DNA of 64,000 bases. Source: Vibrio splendidus. Its GTDB lineage: Bacteria; Pseudomonadota; Gammaproteobacteria; Enterobacterales; Vibrionaceae. The notes under the pieces are model-generated. The model made no database searches. It had not been told where the DNA came from and saw nothing but the letters and a program-made list of their open reading frames with translations. The DNA lies in NCBI RefSeq assembly GCF_024347615.1, contig NZ_AP025508.1, forward strand, positions 1,922,001 to 1,986,000, in the 5' to 3' direction. The position numbers and the translations under genes are program-made. Positions 17,203-26,701 of the stretch are shown here, one piece after another (the first letter of the stretch is position 1; every line of letters begins with the position of its first letter).

Positions 17203-19219
17203 ACGTCATTGGTGGACAAAGTGGGCGTTCCGGTTCAAAACCATGGTGCGTTATCGCCTGCTATTTCTAACATCCGCTCCCATCATTCTTACCTTATGTG
17301 CGCTTGTCGCTATAACACTGTATTGGTCAGTGCATTACACGTGGCAGGGTGCTCTGATTGATGTCGATGAGCGTTTGGATGTTGCCGACAACAGTATCCA
17401 TTTAATTCAGAACCAACAGGCCTATAACGTTCAAGCATTTGCTGAGTCTTACAACTTCCGAATCAAACTCACGAGTGATATTTCGAAAGAAGAGCTCACA
17501 CGTTGGGTTTCTGAAAACAAATCTCGCTATGAACTCGATTTTCTACGCTGGCGCAGCGTCGAGAGCATGGAGAAAAAGCTTGAATACCTCAACCTGACAC
17601 ACAAAGAATCGTTCTTTAATGTATTGAGCCAAAACCAACTCAACGATTTAGACCAAAACCTTGCCAGGCAAGCCGAAGTCCCAATGCTCAATAGTCAAAA
17701 TGTTGAAACTCGGGGGTTAGTTAGCCGCACCGTTGTGTCGATTCGTGACAAGAATGATCACGTGATTGGTTTTCTTGACGGCGGGATCCTCCTAAATAAC
17801 AGCACACAGTTGGTTGATCAGATCAGCAATCTCATTTATCCGCAACGCGAGGGCTTTAATCGCCGCATTGGTACCGTCACTGTGTTCCTTGATGACCTAC
17901 GTGTCAGCACTAATGTACCGTTGAGCAGCGAAGAAAGTGCAGGGCGCGCAATTGGTACTCGTGTTTCTCACGAGGTTCATTCTAAAGTATTGAATGAAGG
18001 CAAAGAGTGGCTAGATAGAGCGTATGTTTACGACGCTTGGTACATCACTGCGTATCAACCGATTCATGACCAATTCGATAATGTCATCGGCATGCTTTAT
18101 ACCGGTTACTTGATTTGGCCATTGGTGGAAACGTACTTAACCAACCTGGGTGAAATCAGCATTACGATTGTGTTGTTGCTACTGGCTTCTGGTTTGATCG
18201 TTCACCGTGGTGCGCGTGATCTTTTCAACCCAATTGAACGCATCCATAAAGTCGTGAAGCTAGTGCAGATGGGGCAAGACAAGCGAATTGGTACGTTGGG
18301 TTTAAACGATCAACACGAGCTGACTTTGCTCGCTAAACAATTCGATAAGATGTTGGATTTGCTGCACGAACGTAATCAAGAGATCCAACAAGCCGCTTCA
18401 GAACTCGAATGTAAGGTTCATTCTCGTACTGCTAGCTTGAAAGAGAAAACCGAAGAACTCGAACTGCATATCAAGCTGTTGAATCAAGCTCGAGACAAGC
18501 TGGTGGTCAATGAAAAACTAGCCGCGTTAGGTGAATTAACCGCGGGCATTGCCCATGAGATTAATAATCCGACAGCGGTGATTCTTGGCAATGTAGAGTT
18601 AATGAAGTTTGAGCTCGGTGACGAAGTCGCTCGTGTAGACGAAGAAGTCCACGCCATCATGGAACAGATCGACCGAATTCGAAATATCACACGAAGCCTG
18701 CTTCAATATAGCCGTCATGGCGGTGTACAAGATGAGATCACTTGGCAACACATTAATCCAATCGTGGATGAGAGTATTACGCTCGTAAAAACAGGCGCGA
18801 AAAAGAAAGGCATTGTCTACGTATCACAACTGCATGCTAAAACGTCTGTGGAAGTTAATCGAAACCAACTTTTGCAGATTTTGGTTAACCTACAGATGAA
18901 CGCGATTCATGCCATGGACGGACAGGGCACATTGACTATCTCAAGTGAAGACTGGGTGGAGAATGGCGTGTCTCATGGTGCAATCGTTCATGTTCAAGAT
19001 GAAGGGTGTGGTATCAAAGAGGAACAATTGAAACGCATCTTTTCACCTTTCTACACCACCAAACGTGACGGTACAGGCTTAGGCTTATCAGTATCTCAAA
19101 GTATCTTGAGCCAAACGGGCGGTGAGATACGTGTCGAATCAGAAGTAGGCAAGGGAAGCCGCTTTAGTATCTACCTTCAGCAAAAAGCGACACCACAGTT
19201 ATTGGTGTCTAACCTATAA
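17192..19219 (+). CDS. membrane sensor histidine kinase partner of the sigma-54 regulator
   Basis: A 675-residue inner-membrane kinase. TM1 is at about 22-45, followed by a periplasmic sensing region of about 270 residues (cache-like: RTVVSIRDKNDHVIGFLDGG and YDAWYITAYQPIHDQFDNVIGMLYTG are typical cache strands). TM2 is at about 322-343, then HAMP, a coiled coil, and HisKA with the phospho-acceptor His in AGIAHEINNP at about 454. HATPase_c has NLQMNAIHAM, DEGCGI and GTGLGLS. It overlaps the regulator gene by 11 bases, so the pair is co-translated. The signal is unknown; small carboxylates or oxyanions are possible from context. Confidence 0.92.
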   Translation: MPIRRHWWTKWAFRFKTMVRYRLLFLTSAPIILTLCALVAITLYWSVHYTWQGALIDVDERLDVADNSIHLIQNQQAYNVQAFAESYNFRIKLTSDISKEELTRWVSENKSRYELDFLRWRSVESMEKKLEYLNLTHKESFFNVLSQNQLNDLDQNLARQAEVPMLNSQNVETRGLVSRTVVSIRDKNDHVIGFLDGGILLNNSTQLVDQISNLIYPQREGFNRRIGTVTVFLDDLRVSTNVPLSSEESAGRAIGTRVSHEVHSKVLNEGKEWLDRAYVYDAWYITAYQPIHDQFDNVIGMLYTGYLIWPLVETYLTNLGEISITIVLLLLASGLIVHRGARDLFNPIERIHKVVKLVQMGQDKRIGTLGLNDQHELTLLAKQFDKMLDLLHERNQEIQQAASELECKVHSRTASLKEKTEELELHIKLLNQARDKLVVNEKLAALGELTAGIAHEINNPTAVILGNVELMKFELGDEVARVDEEVHAIMEQIDRIRNITRSLLQYSRHGGVQDEITWQHINPIVDESITLVKTGAKKKGIVYVSQLHAKTSVEVNRNQLLQILVNLQMNAIHAMDGQGTLTISSEDWVENGVSHGAIVHVQDEGCGIKEEQLKRIFSPFYTTKRDGTGLGLSVSQSILSQTGGEIRVESEVGKGSRFSIYLQQKATPQLLVSNL

Positions 19220-19505
19220 TTTTTTTAGCTTTAAGCTCGAATCTAATCCAACCATATTATCACCTGATAATATTTCTACTGCGCTTGGGCTGTTACATGA
19301 ACGTTTCAGCCCAAGCACGAAAATCCTGCACTACTAAACTATCGCCAACTAAATCTCAACCTCTGACTGTTTGACGAGCACCTCTTTTTGGATATGTAAC
19401 ACAGTGTATATCTTTTGATCTTGATGCATATCATCTGAACTGTACGGATTTTTGATACATTGACCCCAAATTCATAATCAAAAAATATAATAAAGTCAGT
19501 CAGCT
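19220..19505. other. intergenic hairpins between sensor kinase and chemoreceptor genes
   Basis: Two perfect inverted repeats lie here: ATATTATC-ACCT-GATAATAT (19254-19273) and GCTTGGGCTG / CAGCCCAAGC (about 19287-19318). Neither has a clean T-tract. They probably stabilise or end the two-component transcript, but regulatory roles cannot be excluded. Confidence 0.45.
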
Positions 19506-21125
19506 ATGAAATTAAGTAATCTATCTATTAAATCAAAACTTATCTCGATCGTCATTTTATCGGTTGTTCTATTGGTAATGGCGTCATCTTTCAACCTAAT
19601 GCAACAACGTGAAAGCTCAATGCAAGAGCGCCAAGATAAACTCAGTGCTCAAGTCGAAACCGCGGTCAGCTTAGCGAGCTACTATTACAGCCAACGTAAC
19701 GTACTCGGTGAAGAAGTAGCAAAGAAACAAGCGCTGCAAGCAATTGAAACGCTTCGTTACGACACCACCAATTATTTCTGGATCTTAAACCAACAACTCA
19801 ACGTTGTTATCCATCCATTAAAACCTGAACTCAATGGCAAGAACGCAGGTAACTTTAAAGATGGTGCAGGTAAACACCACTGGCGTGAGATGGTCAACAT
19901 TTCACGTACCCCAGAGGAGAAAGGGTTTCTTGATTATCAATGGATGAGCCCGCAAGGTGAACTCAAAGACAAGATCTCATATGTACAGCTATTCCCTGAG
20001 TGGAATTGGATTGTTGGCTCGGGAATCTTAGTTGCGGATATTCAAGACGCTTTCTATGCACTAGCGCTCAAAGAAGGACTGGTCGCGGTTGTATTATCAG
20101 GCCTGTTGTTTGCTATGGGCTACGCGATTTCTAACAATATCCTTGTGCCACTTAACAAGCTTATCGGCAACACCCATAAGATTGCAGATGGGGATCTTCG
20201 TGTACGCATGAACATGACACGCAAAGATGAACTGGGCGATATGAGTAATCAAATTGATACCATGCTCAACAAGTTACAAAGCACGCTTCGTACAGCGAAT
20301 GAATCAGCAGATTTATCCAGCAACATGGCGAGTCACATTGCACAAGCCAGTGAAGAGGCTGCGACCAGTGTTAACTCACAGCATGCACAGCTTGAGTTGT
20401 TGTCGACAGCGATGACAGAAATGAGTGCCACCATTTCTGATGTCGCTGTTAATGCTGAAAATACTGCCGCAAGCACCAATAAGGTTGTCGAGCACGCAAA
20501 TCAGAACGACCAGAACATGCAAGTAACGTCTAAAACCATATCTCAAGTTTCAGAAAACATTTCGACCGCGAATGATCTCGTCAGAGACTTACAATCTGGT
20601 GTCACAGAGATAAGCCAAGTGGTGAGCGTGATACGTGATGTATCTGAGCAAACGAACTTGTTAGCGCTTAATGCGGCAATAGAAGCAGCCCGAGCAGGTG
20701 AGCAAGGAAGAGGGTTCGCGGTAGTCGCAGATGAAGTACGTAACCTCGCAAGCCGCACTCAAAACTCAACCAATGAAGTTCAATCGACGATTGAAAAACT
20801 GACTCAGCAAGCCGAGCGTACCTTTAAAGCAATGCAAAGCAGCAATGAGAAAGTCGATCACAGTGTTGTCGCGTCTAACGAAACTCGCCAACAACTCGAT
20901 GTGATTGTGAATGAACTGCACAACGCCAACGACATGGTCGCGCAAATCGCCGCTGCATCGGAGCAACAAAGCACGGTAGCAACCGAAATGAGTGAAAGTG
21001 TCACAGGGATTCATCTTGCAGCAAATGAAGTATTGCAAGCTTCACAATCGCTCGCAGAAGACAGTCAAAAAATGGCGAACACCACCGAGCACCTTACTGA
21101 TCAGTTGAAGTACTTTAAGGTCTAA
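19506..21125 (+). CDS. methyl-accepting chemotaxis protein with single cache sensor
   Basis: A 539-residue chemoreceptor with TM1 at about 10-30 and a periplasmic single-cache domain (about 40-185) containing the hallmark [20 protein letters not shown] and [13 protein letters not shown]2 is at about 190-210, then HAMP ([19 protein letters not shown]). The signalling hairpin [20 protein letters not shown] is at about 380-400. Single-cache receptors commonly sense small organic acids, but the ligand here is not determined. It is monocistronic, with a strong terminator after it. Confidence 0.94.
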   Translation: MKLSNLSIKSKLISIVILSVVLLVMASSFNLMQQRESSMQERQDKLSAQVETAVSLASYYYSQRNVLGEEVAKKQALQAIETLRYDTTNYFWILNQQLNVVIHPLKPELNGKNAGNFKDGAGKHHWREMVNISRTPEEKGFLDYQWMSPQGELKDKISYVQLFPEWNWIVGSGILVADIQDAFYALALKEGLVAVVLSGLLFAMGYAISNNILVPLNKLIGNTHKIADGDLRVRMNMTRKDELGDMSNQIDTMLNKLQSTLRTANESADLSSNMASHIAQASEEAATSVNSQHAQLELLSTAMTEMSATISDVAVNAENTAASTNKVVEHANQNDQNMQVTSKTISQVSENISTANDLVRDLQSGVTEISQVVSVIRDVSEQTNLLALNAAIEAARAGEQGRGFAVVADEVRNLASRTQNSTNEVQSTIEKLTQQAERTFKAMQSSNEKVDHSVVASNETRQQLDVIVNELHNANDMVAQIAAASEQQSTVATEMSESVTGIHLAANEVLQASQSLAEDSQKMANTTEHLTDQLKYFKV

Positions 21126-21141
21126 GCGAAAACCTCATAAA

Positions 21142-21182
21142 AAACACCTCCGCACTTGAGACAAGTTCGGAGGTGTTTTTGT
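21142..21182 (+). terminator. intrinsic terminator after the cache chemoreceptor gene
   Basis: The stem AAACACCTCCG.ACTTG / CAAGT.CGGAGGTGTTT has a three-base loop and a T-run. It is probably bidirectional, also serving the MscS gene. Confidence 0.88.
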
Positions 21183-21258
21183 TTGTAGATGACTGGATTG
21201 TTAGCTTGCTCAACAAAAGAAGAGCGTTAAGAAAAAGAAGCGCGTTAAGCCAATCTTG

Positions 21259-22146
21259 TTAATGTGCAGTCACTGAAATCTTCGGAGGGTTGATATTGTG
21301 TTTTCTAAACTCTTTCATCACACGCAAGGTAATATCGGTTTCAAACAGCTTCTCATACGCCGTGTCGACCACATAGGCCTTACAAGTTAACTGTATCGCC
21401 AAGTAATTATCCGTAATCGTCTGTTTGACCAGAACCGTAACAGGCTTCGGCAAGTGGATGTAACGACTTGAAGACGCCGCTTCTTGAATCAAGTCTCGAG
21501 CTAGGGTGATGTCTTCATTCATACCGACATAAAATGGAATCACCACCTGCATATCCAGCGCGCCATAGTTACCACTAGTCGTTACTTCGTTTAAGAACTT
21601 GTTGTTCGGGATCGTGATAATGTCATCGTTCAGGGTTCTCATTCGAACAGAACGCAAACCAATGGTAATGATGTCGCCATAGTTACCCTCGAACGTGACA
21701 CGGTCACCAACTTGAAAAGGTCTGTCAATCATCACCGTGATACCGGCAATGAATGACGCAGCCAAGTCTTTAAGCGCAAAGCCGACCGACACGGCGAGGG
21801 TACCACCAATCAAAGCCAGTATTTGATCGTTGATTCGAAAACTCATCATGAACACAATAAGGCCGGTGCTCACGTAAATAAAGAACTGAGTAAATGACTG
21901 CAGTTTCTGTAGCAGCATTCGATATTGCACGAACTGACTACCAAAACTGGTCACCAACGAATTGATGAACTTAAGTAACAACCACATTGCGGCAATAACG
22001 ATCATGGAGAAGAACACACCGCTCCAACGCACCAAACTCGCAATCTTTGAGATGTTTTCTACGTTAGCTAACTCTTCCGTCGCAAAGGTCGGGAAACTGA
22101 CAGCACTTGCCAAGCCAACAAATAGTAGGATAAATAACTTCTTCAT
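21259..22146 (-). CDS. MscS-family mechanosensitive channel
   Basis: A 295-residue small-conductance mechanosensitive channel. It has an N-terminal signal-like helix, two further hydrophobic helices, then the conserved pore helix and beta domain (GGTLAVSVGFALKDLAASFI, DRPFQVGDRVTFEG, TIPNNKF). Its job is to open under membrane tension or act as a gated conduit. Its ATG lies one base after the stop of the upstream P-loop membrane protein gene (TAA-A-ATG), so the two are translationally coupled and probably act together. Confidence 0.9.
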   Translation of the reverse strand: MKKLFILLFVGLASAVSFPTFATEELANVENISKIASLVRWSGVFFSMIVIAAMWLLLKFINSLVTSFGSQFVQYRMLLQKLQSFTQFFIYVSTGLIVFMMSFRINDQILALIGGTLAVSVGFALKDLAASFIAGITVMIDRPFQVGDRVTFEGNYGDIITIGLRSVRMRTLNDDIITIPNNKFLNEVTTSGNYGALDMQVVIPFYVGMNEDITLARDLIQEAASSSRYIHLPKPVTVLVKQTITDNYLAIQLTCKAYVVDTAYEKLFETDITLRVMKEFRKHNINPPKISVTAH

Positions 22147-22147
22147 T

Positions 22148-24493
22148 TTACTTCACCAGTAGATGTTGACGGTCGAGAACGTTTGTAATGTGGCGGAACC
22201 AGTGCTCAGAAATTCGAGCCTTTTCTTCATGCCAACCAATATAACCACGGCTTTCAAAATAACGTAGAATCCCGGTTATCTCTGCAATGCTCAGTTGAGT
22301 ACATTCAGACAACACCTCCGGAGAAGCTATTTCCAGTTGCACGATAGAGCGAAGTACAGCCAGCATAGGTTTTGGCATATTCTCGAGTTCCTGCGCTTCA
22401 GGAACATGGAACAAACGTACCACTGCTTGATCTGTCTCTTTATTGCGGTTCAAAGAGAGCCTAAAGAATCGCAGCGCAACGGTAGGGTTGCCATCAGAGT
22501 AGTGCCACAAGATTCGATAGAAACCTTGGCGTGCGCGTTCTTCTTCACTCATGTCATCTTGGTCCCACTGCTTAGGGACAACTAAACCATCAAACGATAA
22601 CGGCTTTTCAAGTTCCGTATTGATACGGCTATTTAGAAGATCACCGACTTGTTTTTCTGTCCAACGTGGTAGGAAACACACCAAATCAAACAGAAGACGC
22701 TCACCACGCGCTCGATCGACAAATCGCCAGCTTGATTTAGCAATCGATATCACGACACGGTGATTCTTTTTAGAACGACGGAGAAGATTGGTTAAACGAA
22801 TCAAATCAGACAGGCCACCGACCATTGGCTTAACCAATCGTTGGGCATTATCAATCGCAATTAAGTACGTGGTGTTACTTTTACGCAGGTGTGCCAAGAT
22901 CTGAATCTCAGTCGCTTCTTCTTCCAAGCCGATGCTCACGGCTAGATGCGCTAAGAGCTCTTGGTAACCCGCGTAAGGGCAACTCACGTAAACAGGCTCT
23001 GCGTTGGAGACTTTATGCAGCAAGGTATAAAGCAGCGTTGTCGCGCCCACACCACGTTCGCCTGAAACAATACAAATAGCAGGGCTGTCCGACATCAAGT
23101 AACGAGAGAGTTGCTTAACCTCATCGCCTGCGTAATCAATTAAAGTGCTATCGATATTGCCCGGCAGAATGTACTCATAGGTTTTGTCTCCTTTGATTCG
23201 AACCAAGTTTTGTTGGTTCTTATCAAGATCAGACTGCTTAGCCACTTCGATTCGAAAGAGATAGGCTAATGCTTGACTAAACAACGTGTAACTAGAAAGC
23301 AATGCCATGATTCGATGTTGGAAGTTGTAAACACTCAACCACACGATTCCAATTGCCGTCGCCAGTATATTAAGTAAGAAGGTTTCCTTACGGTTTACCG
23401 CCCAGTTAACCCACACCGGACGATCGGAGATGTGTTGCAGCGTATCGAAGACTTTCGCTCTCCATAATCTCAGTACCGATATCGTGACCAGCACGAACCA
23501 GAAAAACAGCGCACTGTAGATCCAGCTGTAAATGGTGCCTTTACCCAGTGTGATGCTCGATATCTGCAAAGTCAGACCTGCAACAATAATACTCCAAACA
23601 TAGCGACGAATAGTCGATAGTCTCAGCGCGATGACTTCTTGATTTGATGTGCGACCCAAGCGATACGCAAATTCAAGAATAAAGCTGATAGCAATCGAAC
23701 CGCCTAAAATCCACCACGTGAATATCTCTAGGAAAATCAGGTGCTGCAGGCTAGGGATGCTAGAAAGCACTCTCAAAGAAAGTGTGATGGCGATTAACCA
23801 AGCAATCGCACGCTCAGCACGGCTGATATACCAAATCACACGAACCAAAAAAGGAGGGTTCGTTTTCGCTTCGAGAAAGTTAACTCGAAACAACTCAATC
23901 AAGCGAGTGCTGTTGGCAAGCCACCATACTAAACCGAAGTAAATGAACAGCACCTTTAGAGAAGCCCAAATGACAGGCACTGGAGAAATAAAAATGTCTT
24001 TAACTAGTGCTTTAAAACTACGAATTTGGAAGTAAACAAGATACTCAATATTGAGCTTGGTTAATTCCCACTCTTGTTTAAATTGAGTCACGCCGTATGG
24101 GCCAAAACCGGTTAAGCGCTCTTTATTCGCGGAGTTTGTCTGCTCTAAAAGATGCTGTTTACTTACGTTCAAGCTATTCAATGTGACGTAGCTCGTTTGC
24201 ACGGAAAACCATTGATCGGCGTCGTTGTTATCTCTATAGGCTTTTACCTGTTGCTCGAAGGTTTTGATTTCCAGCTTTTGAACTCGCAGAACTTCGGCAA
24301 GTAAAATGTTGACTTGGCGTCTGTCCGACTGCTCCATAAAGAGTGGGTCAGGTAGGGAATCAATACGCTTATCCAGATCTACAGCACTATTAGATACCTG
24401 AGGCTGAGATTGTAAGTCATATTCCAAGTTGGCATGACTCGGCCAAGAGATAATGGCCAAAGTGAAGATTAAGAAGCGCGAAAGTGAACGCAT
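22148..24493 (-). CDS. large membrane P-loop protein coupled to an MscS channel
   Basis: A 781-residue protein of a family I do not recognise by name. Visible parts: a signal peptide (about 1-22), a helical periplasmic region (about 22-170), five or six membrane helices (about 175-430), then a cytoplasmic NTPase-like domain and a C-terminal winged-helix-like segment (about 690-781). The P-loop-like GERGVGATT at about 478 has Ala where the Walker A Lys should be. The Walker B-like YLIAIDNAQRL at about 547 has Asn after the Asp, as in STAND/ExeA-type NTPases but weakened. The layout resembles AAA/STAND regulators fused to a membrane anchor. Its exact coupling to the MscS gene suggests it gates or senses for the channel; that is inference. 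Confidence 0.8.
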   Translation of the reverse strand: MRSLSRFLIFTLAIISWPSHANLEYDLQSQPQVSNSAVDLDKRIDSLPDPLFMEQSDRRQVNILLAEVLRVQKLEIKTFEQQVKAYRDNNDADQWFSVQTSYVTLNSLNVSKQHLLEQTNSANKERLTGFGPYGVTQFKQEWELTKLNIEYLVYFQIRSFKALVKDIFISPVPVIWASLKVLFIYFGLVWWLANSTRLIELFRVNFLEAKTNPPFLVRVIWYISRAERAIAWLIAITLSLRVLSSIPSLQHLIFLEIFTWWILGGSIAISFILEFAYRLGRTSNQEVIALRLSTIRRYVWSIIVAGLTLQISSITLGKGTIYSWIYSALFFWFVLVTISVLRLWRAKVFDTLQHISDRPVWVNWAVNRKETFLLNILATAIGIVWLSVYNFQHRIMALLSSYTLFSQALAYLFRIEVAKQSDLDKNQQNLVRIKGDKTYEYILPGNIDSTLIDYAGDEVKQLSRYLMSDSPAICIVSGERGVGATTLLYTLLHKVSNAEPVYVSCPYAGYQELLAHLAVSIGLEEEATEIQILAHLRKSNTTYLIAIDNAQRLVKPMVGGLSDLIRLTNLLRRSKKNHRVVISIAKSSWRFVDRARGERLLFDLVCFLPRWTEKQVGDLLNSRINTELEKPLSFDGLVVPKQWDQDDMSEEERARQGFYRILWHYSDGNPTVALRFFRLSLNRNKETDQAVVRLFHVPEAQELENMPKPMLAVLRSIVQLEIASPEVLSECTQLSIAEITGILRYFESRGYIGWHEEKARISEHWFRHITNVLDRQHLLVK

Positions 24494-24675
24494 AAAAGTC
24501 TCTTAGAATTATGAGGTTAGGATTACTATAGTTAGTTAATCTTACTTTGTGAAATCCAACCCCGTATCGGGGGCGAGTACTTTATTCCCGTTTGGGCTGG
24601 TTTTGTCATGAAATTGTCAGAGATTAGGCTAGTCTTGCCTATGTCTGTTGTTGCTTTGATCGGGTTAGTTTTACT

Positions 24676-24801
24676 GTGACCAATCAGCATACGATATATT
24701 CAATGGTTGGCATGATTTGGGACGTTATATACCGCCCATTATGGGGTGCTGTTCGATATTTTGTTTTTCCTGAAAGTAGATGGTTTTTTAACGACAAATA
24801 G
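24676..24801 (+). CDS. possible 41-residue aromatic-rich small protein
   Basis: An open frame from GTG 24676 (alternative ATG 24703) to TAG 24799 encodes a peptide with a hydrophobic/aromatic core (MVGMIWDVIYRPLWGAVRYF at about 10-29) and a polar end (SRWFFNDK). The residue mix looks like a membrane-associated small protein rather than random AT-rich translation. No strong ribosome-binding site is seen. It lies alone in the gap upstream of ybiT. I know no family match. Confidence 0.35.
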   Translation: MTNQHTIYSMVGMIWDVIYRPLWGAVRYFVFPESRWFFNDK

Positions 24802-24944
24802 AAAATCAAAAATGTGAGTCAGCTCAAACTATGATTTGGCTAGGTTATCACTCACTTAATGGCGAGTAATTGCAATCAAGACTTGCAGTTAAAGCCCCGA
24901 AGAAGTAACGTTGCGGCGTTTTTCACATTAAAAAGGTAACGGCA

Positions 24945-26528
24945 TTGATCTCCACAGCAAATATCACCCAACAATTCGGCGCTAAGCCACTTTTCGAAAA
25001 TATTTCAGTTAAGTTCGGCGAAGGCAACCGCTACGGTTTAATCGGCGCGAATGGCTGTGGTAAATCGACGTTCATGAAGATCCTTTCTGGTGAACTTGAG
25101 CCAAGTGCTGGTAACGTAAGCTACGATCCAAATGAGCGCGTTGCTAAGCTAAACCAAGACCAGTTTGCTTATGAAGAATTCACGGTAATCGACACGGTTA
25201 TCATGGGTCACAAAGAGCTTTGGGCGATCAAGCAAGAGCGTGACCGTATCTACTCTTTGCCTGAAATGAGCGAAGAAGACGGCATGAAAGTGGCTGATCT
25301 TGAAGTTCAGTTCGCTGAAATGGACGGTTACATGGCAGAAGCGAAAGCAGGTGAGCTTCTTCTTGCGGTAGGTATTGAAGAATCACTGCACTTCGGTCTA
25401 ATGAGCGAAGTAGCACCAGGTTGGAAACTTCGTGTTCTATTGTCTCAAGTACTGTTTGCAGACCCGCATATCATGCTTCTTGACGAACCAACGAACAACC
25501 TGGACATGGACACCATCAAGTGGTTGGAAGATACGCTAAACCAACGTAACTGCACAATGATCATCATTTCGCATGACCGTCACTTCCTAAACTCAGTTTG
25601 TACACACATGGCTGACCTTGATTACGGCGCACTTCGTCTGTTCCCTGGTAACTACGATGAGTACATGACAGCAGCGACACAAGCTCGTGAACGTCTACTT
25701 TCTGATAACGCGAAGAAGAAAGCACAAATTGCTGAACTTCAAACGTTCGTTTCTCGTTTCTCTGCTAACGCATCTAAAGCGAAACAAGCGACATCTCGTG
25801 CTAAACAGATCGACAAGATTCAACTAGATGAAGTAAAAGCGTCTAGCCGTCAAAACCCATTCATCCGTTTCGAACAGTCTAAAGAGCTATTCCGTAACGC
25901 GCTTGTGGTTGAAAACCTATCTCAAGGTTTTGAAGAAGACCTATACAACAAGTTCGATGCGATTTTCGAAGTTGGTGAGCGTGTTGCTATCATCGGTGAG
26001 AACGGTGTGGGTAAAACAACACTACTTAACACACTAGCGGGTGCTCTAGAAGCGCGTACTGGTGAATATAAGTGGTCTGAAAACTCAAACATCGGTTACT
26101 ACGCTCAAGATCACGCACATGATTTTGAAGAAGATCTAAACCTGTTTGACTGGATGAGCCAATGGCGTCAAGAAGGCGAAGACGAGCAAGTTGTTCGTAG
26201 CTTCCTAGGTCGTATGCTGTTTGGCCAAGACGATATCAAGAAATCTGTAAAGGTTATCTCTGGTGGTGAGCAAGGTCGTATGCTTCTTGGCAAGATCATG
26301 ATGCACAAACCAAACATCCTGCTAATGGATGAACCAACAAACCACATGGATATGGAATCTATCGAAGCGCTTAACTTGGCTCTTGAGAACTACAAAGGCA
26401 CATTGTTCTTCGTATCTCACGACCGTGTATTCGTAGACTCTCTAGCGACTCGTGTTCTTGAAATCAAAGACGGCAAGATCAACGATTTCCGCGGTACTTA
26501 CGCAGAATTCTTGAAAGCACGTGCTTAG
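24945..26528 (+). CDS. ybiT: ABC-F family ATPase YbiT
   Basis: Soluble twin-ATPase of the ABC-F translation-factor group, which binds the ribosomal E site; YbiT's own role is incompletely known. The 527 residues carry two ABC cassettes: Walker [10 protein letters not shown] at about 35-43 and GENGVGKTT at about 348-356, with [21 protein letters not shown] and [12 protein letters not shown]alker B regions and the P-site-tRNA-interaction linker between them. It matches E. coli YbiT over its length. The start is TTG 24945, with AAAAGG eight bases upstream. Confidence 0.93.
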   Translation: MISTANITQQFGAKPLFENISVKFGEGNRYGLIGANGCGKSTFMKILSGELEPSAGNVSYDPNERVAKLNQDQFAYEEFTVIDTVIMGHKELWAIKQERDRIYSLPEMSEEDGMKVADLEVQFAEMDGYMAEAKAGELLLAVGIEESLHFGLMSEVAPGWKLRVLLSQVLFADPHIMLLDEPTNNLDMDTIKWLEDTLNQRNCTMIIISHDRHFLNSVCTHMADLDYGALRLFPGNYDEYMTAATQARERLLSDNAKKKAQIAELQTFVSRFSANASKAKQATSRAKQIDKIQLDEVKASSRQNPFIRFEQSKELFRNALVVENLSQGFEEDLYNKFDAIFEVGERVAIIGENGVGKTTLLNTLAGALEARTGEYKWSENSNIGYYAQDHAHDFEEDLNLFDWMSQWRQEGEDEQVVRSFLGRMLFGQDDIKKSVKVISGGEQGRMLLGKIMMHKPNILLMDEPTNHMDMESIEALNLALENYKGTLFFVSHDRVFVDSLATRVLEIKDGKINDFRGTYAEFLKARA

Positions 26529-26580
26529 TACGCATTAAACATGAATACGTAATACAACGTTAGTGCGTATCCCTGATTAG

Positions 26581-26620
26581 AAAGGCCTCTATCTTTATGA
26601 ATAAGATAGAGGCCTTTTGT
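26581..26620 (+). terminator. intrinsic terminator after ybiT
   Basis: The perfect 15-bp stem AAAGGCCTCTATCTT / AAGATAGAGGCCTTT is followed by TGTTTTT. Confidence 0.9.
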
Positions 26621-26701
26621 TTTTCATATCAGTCTCTTTGTGTTAAAAACGTCGAGTGGTTGGTCGCAAATACCTCTACTCATCAATACTTTAACTGCTC
26701 A

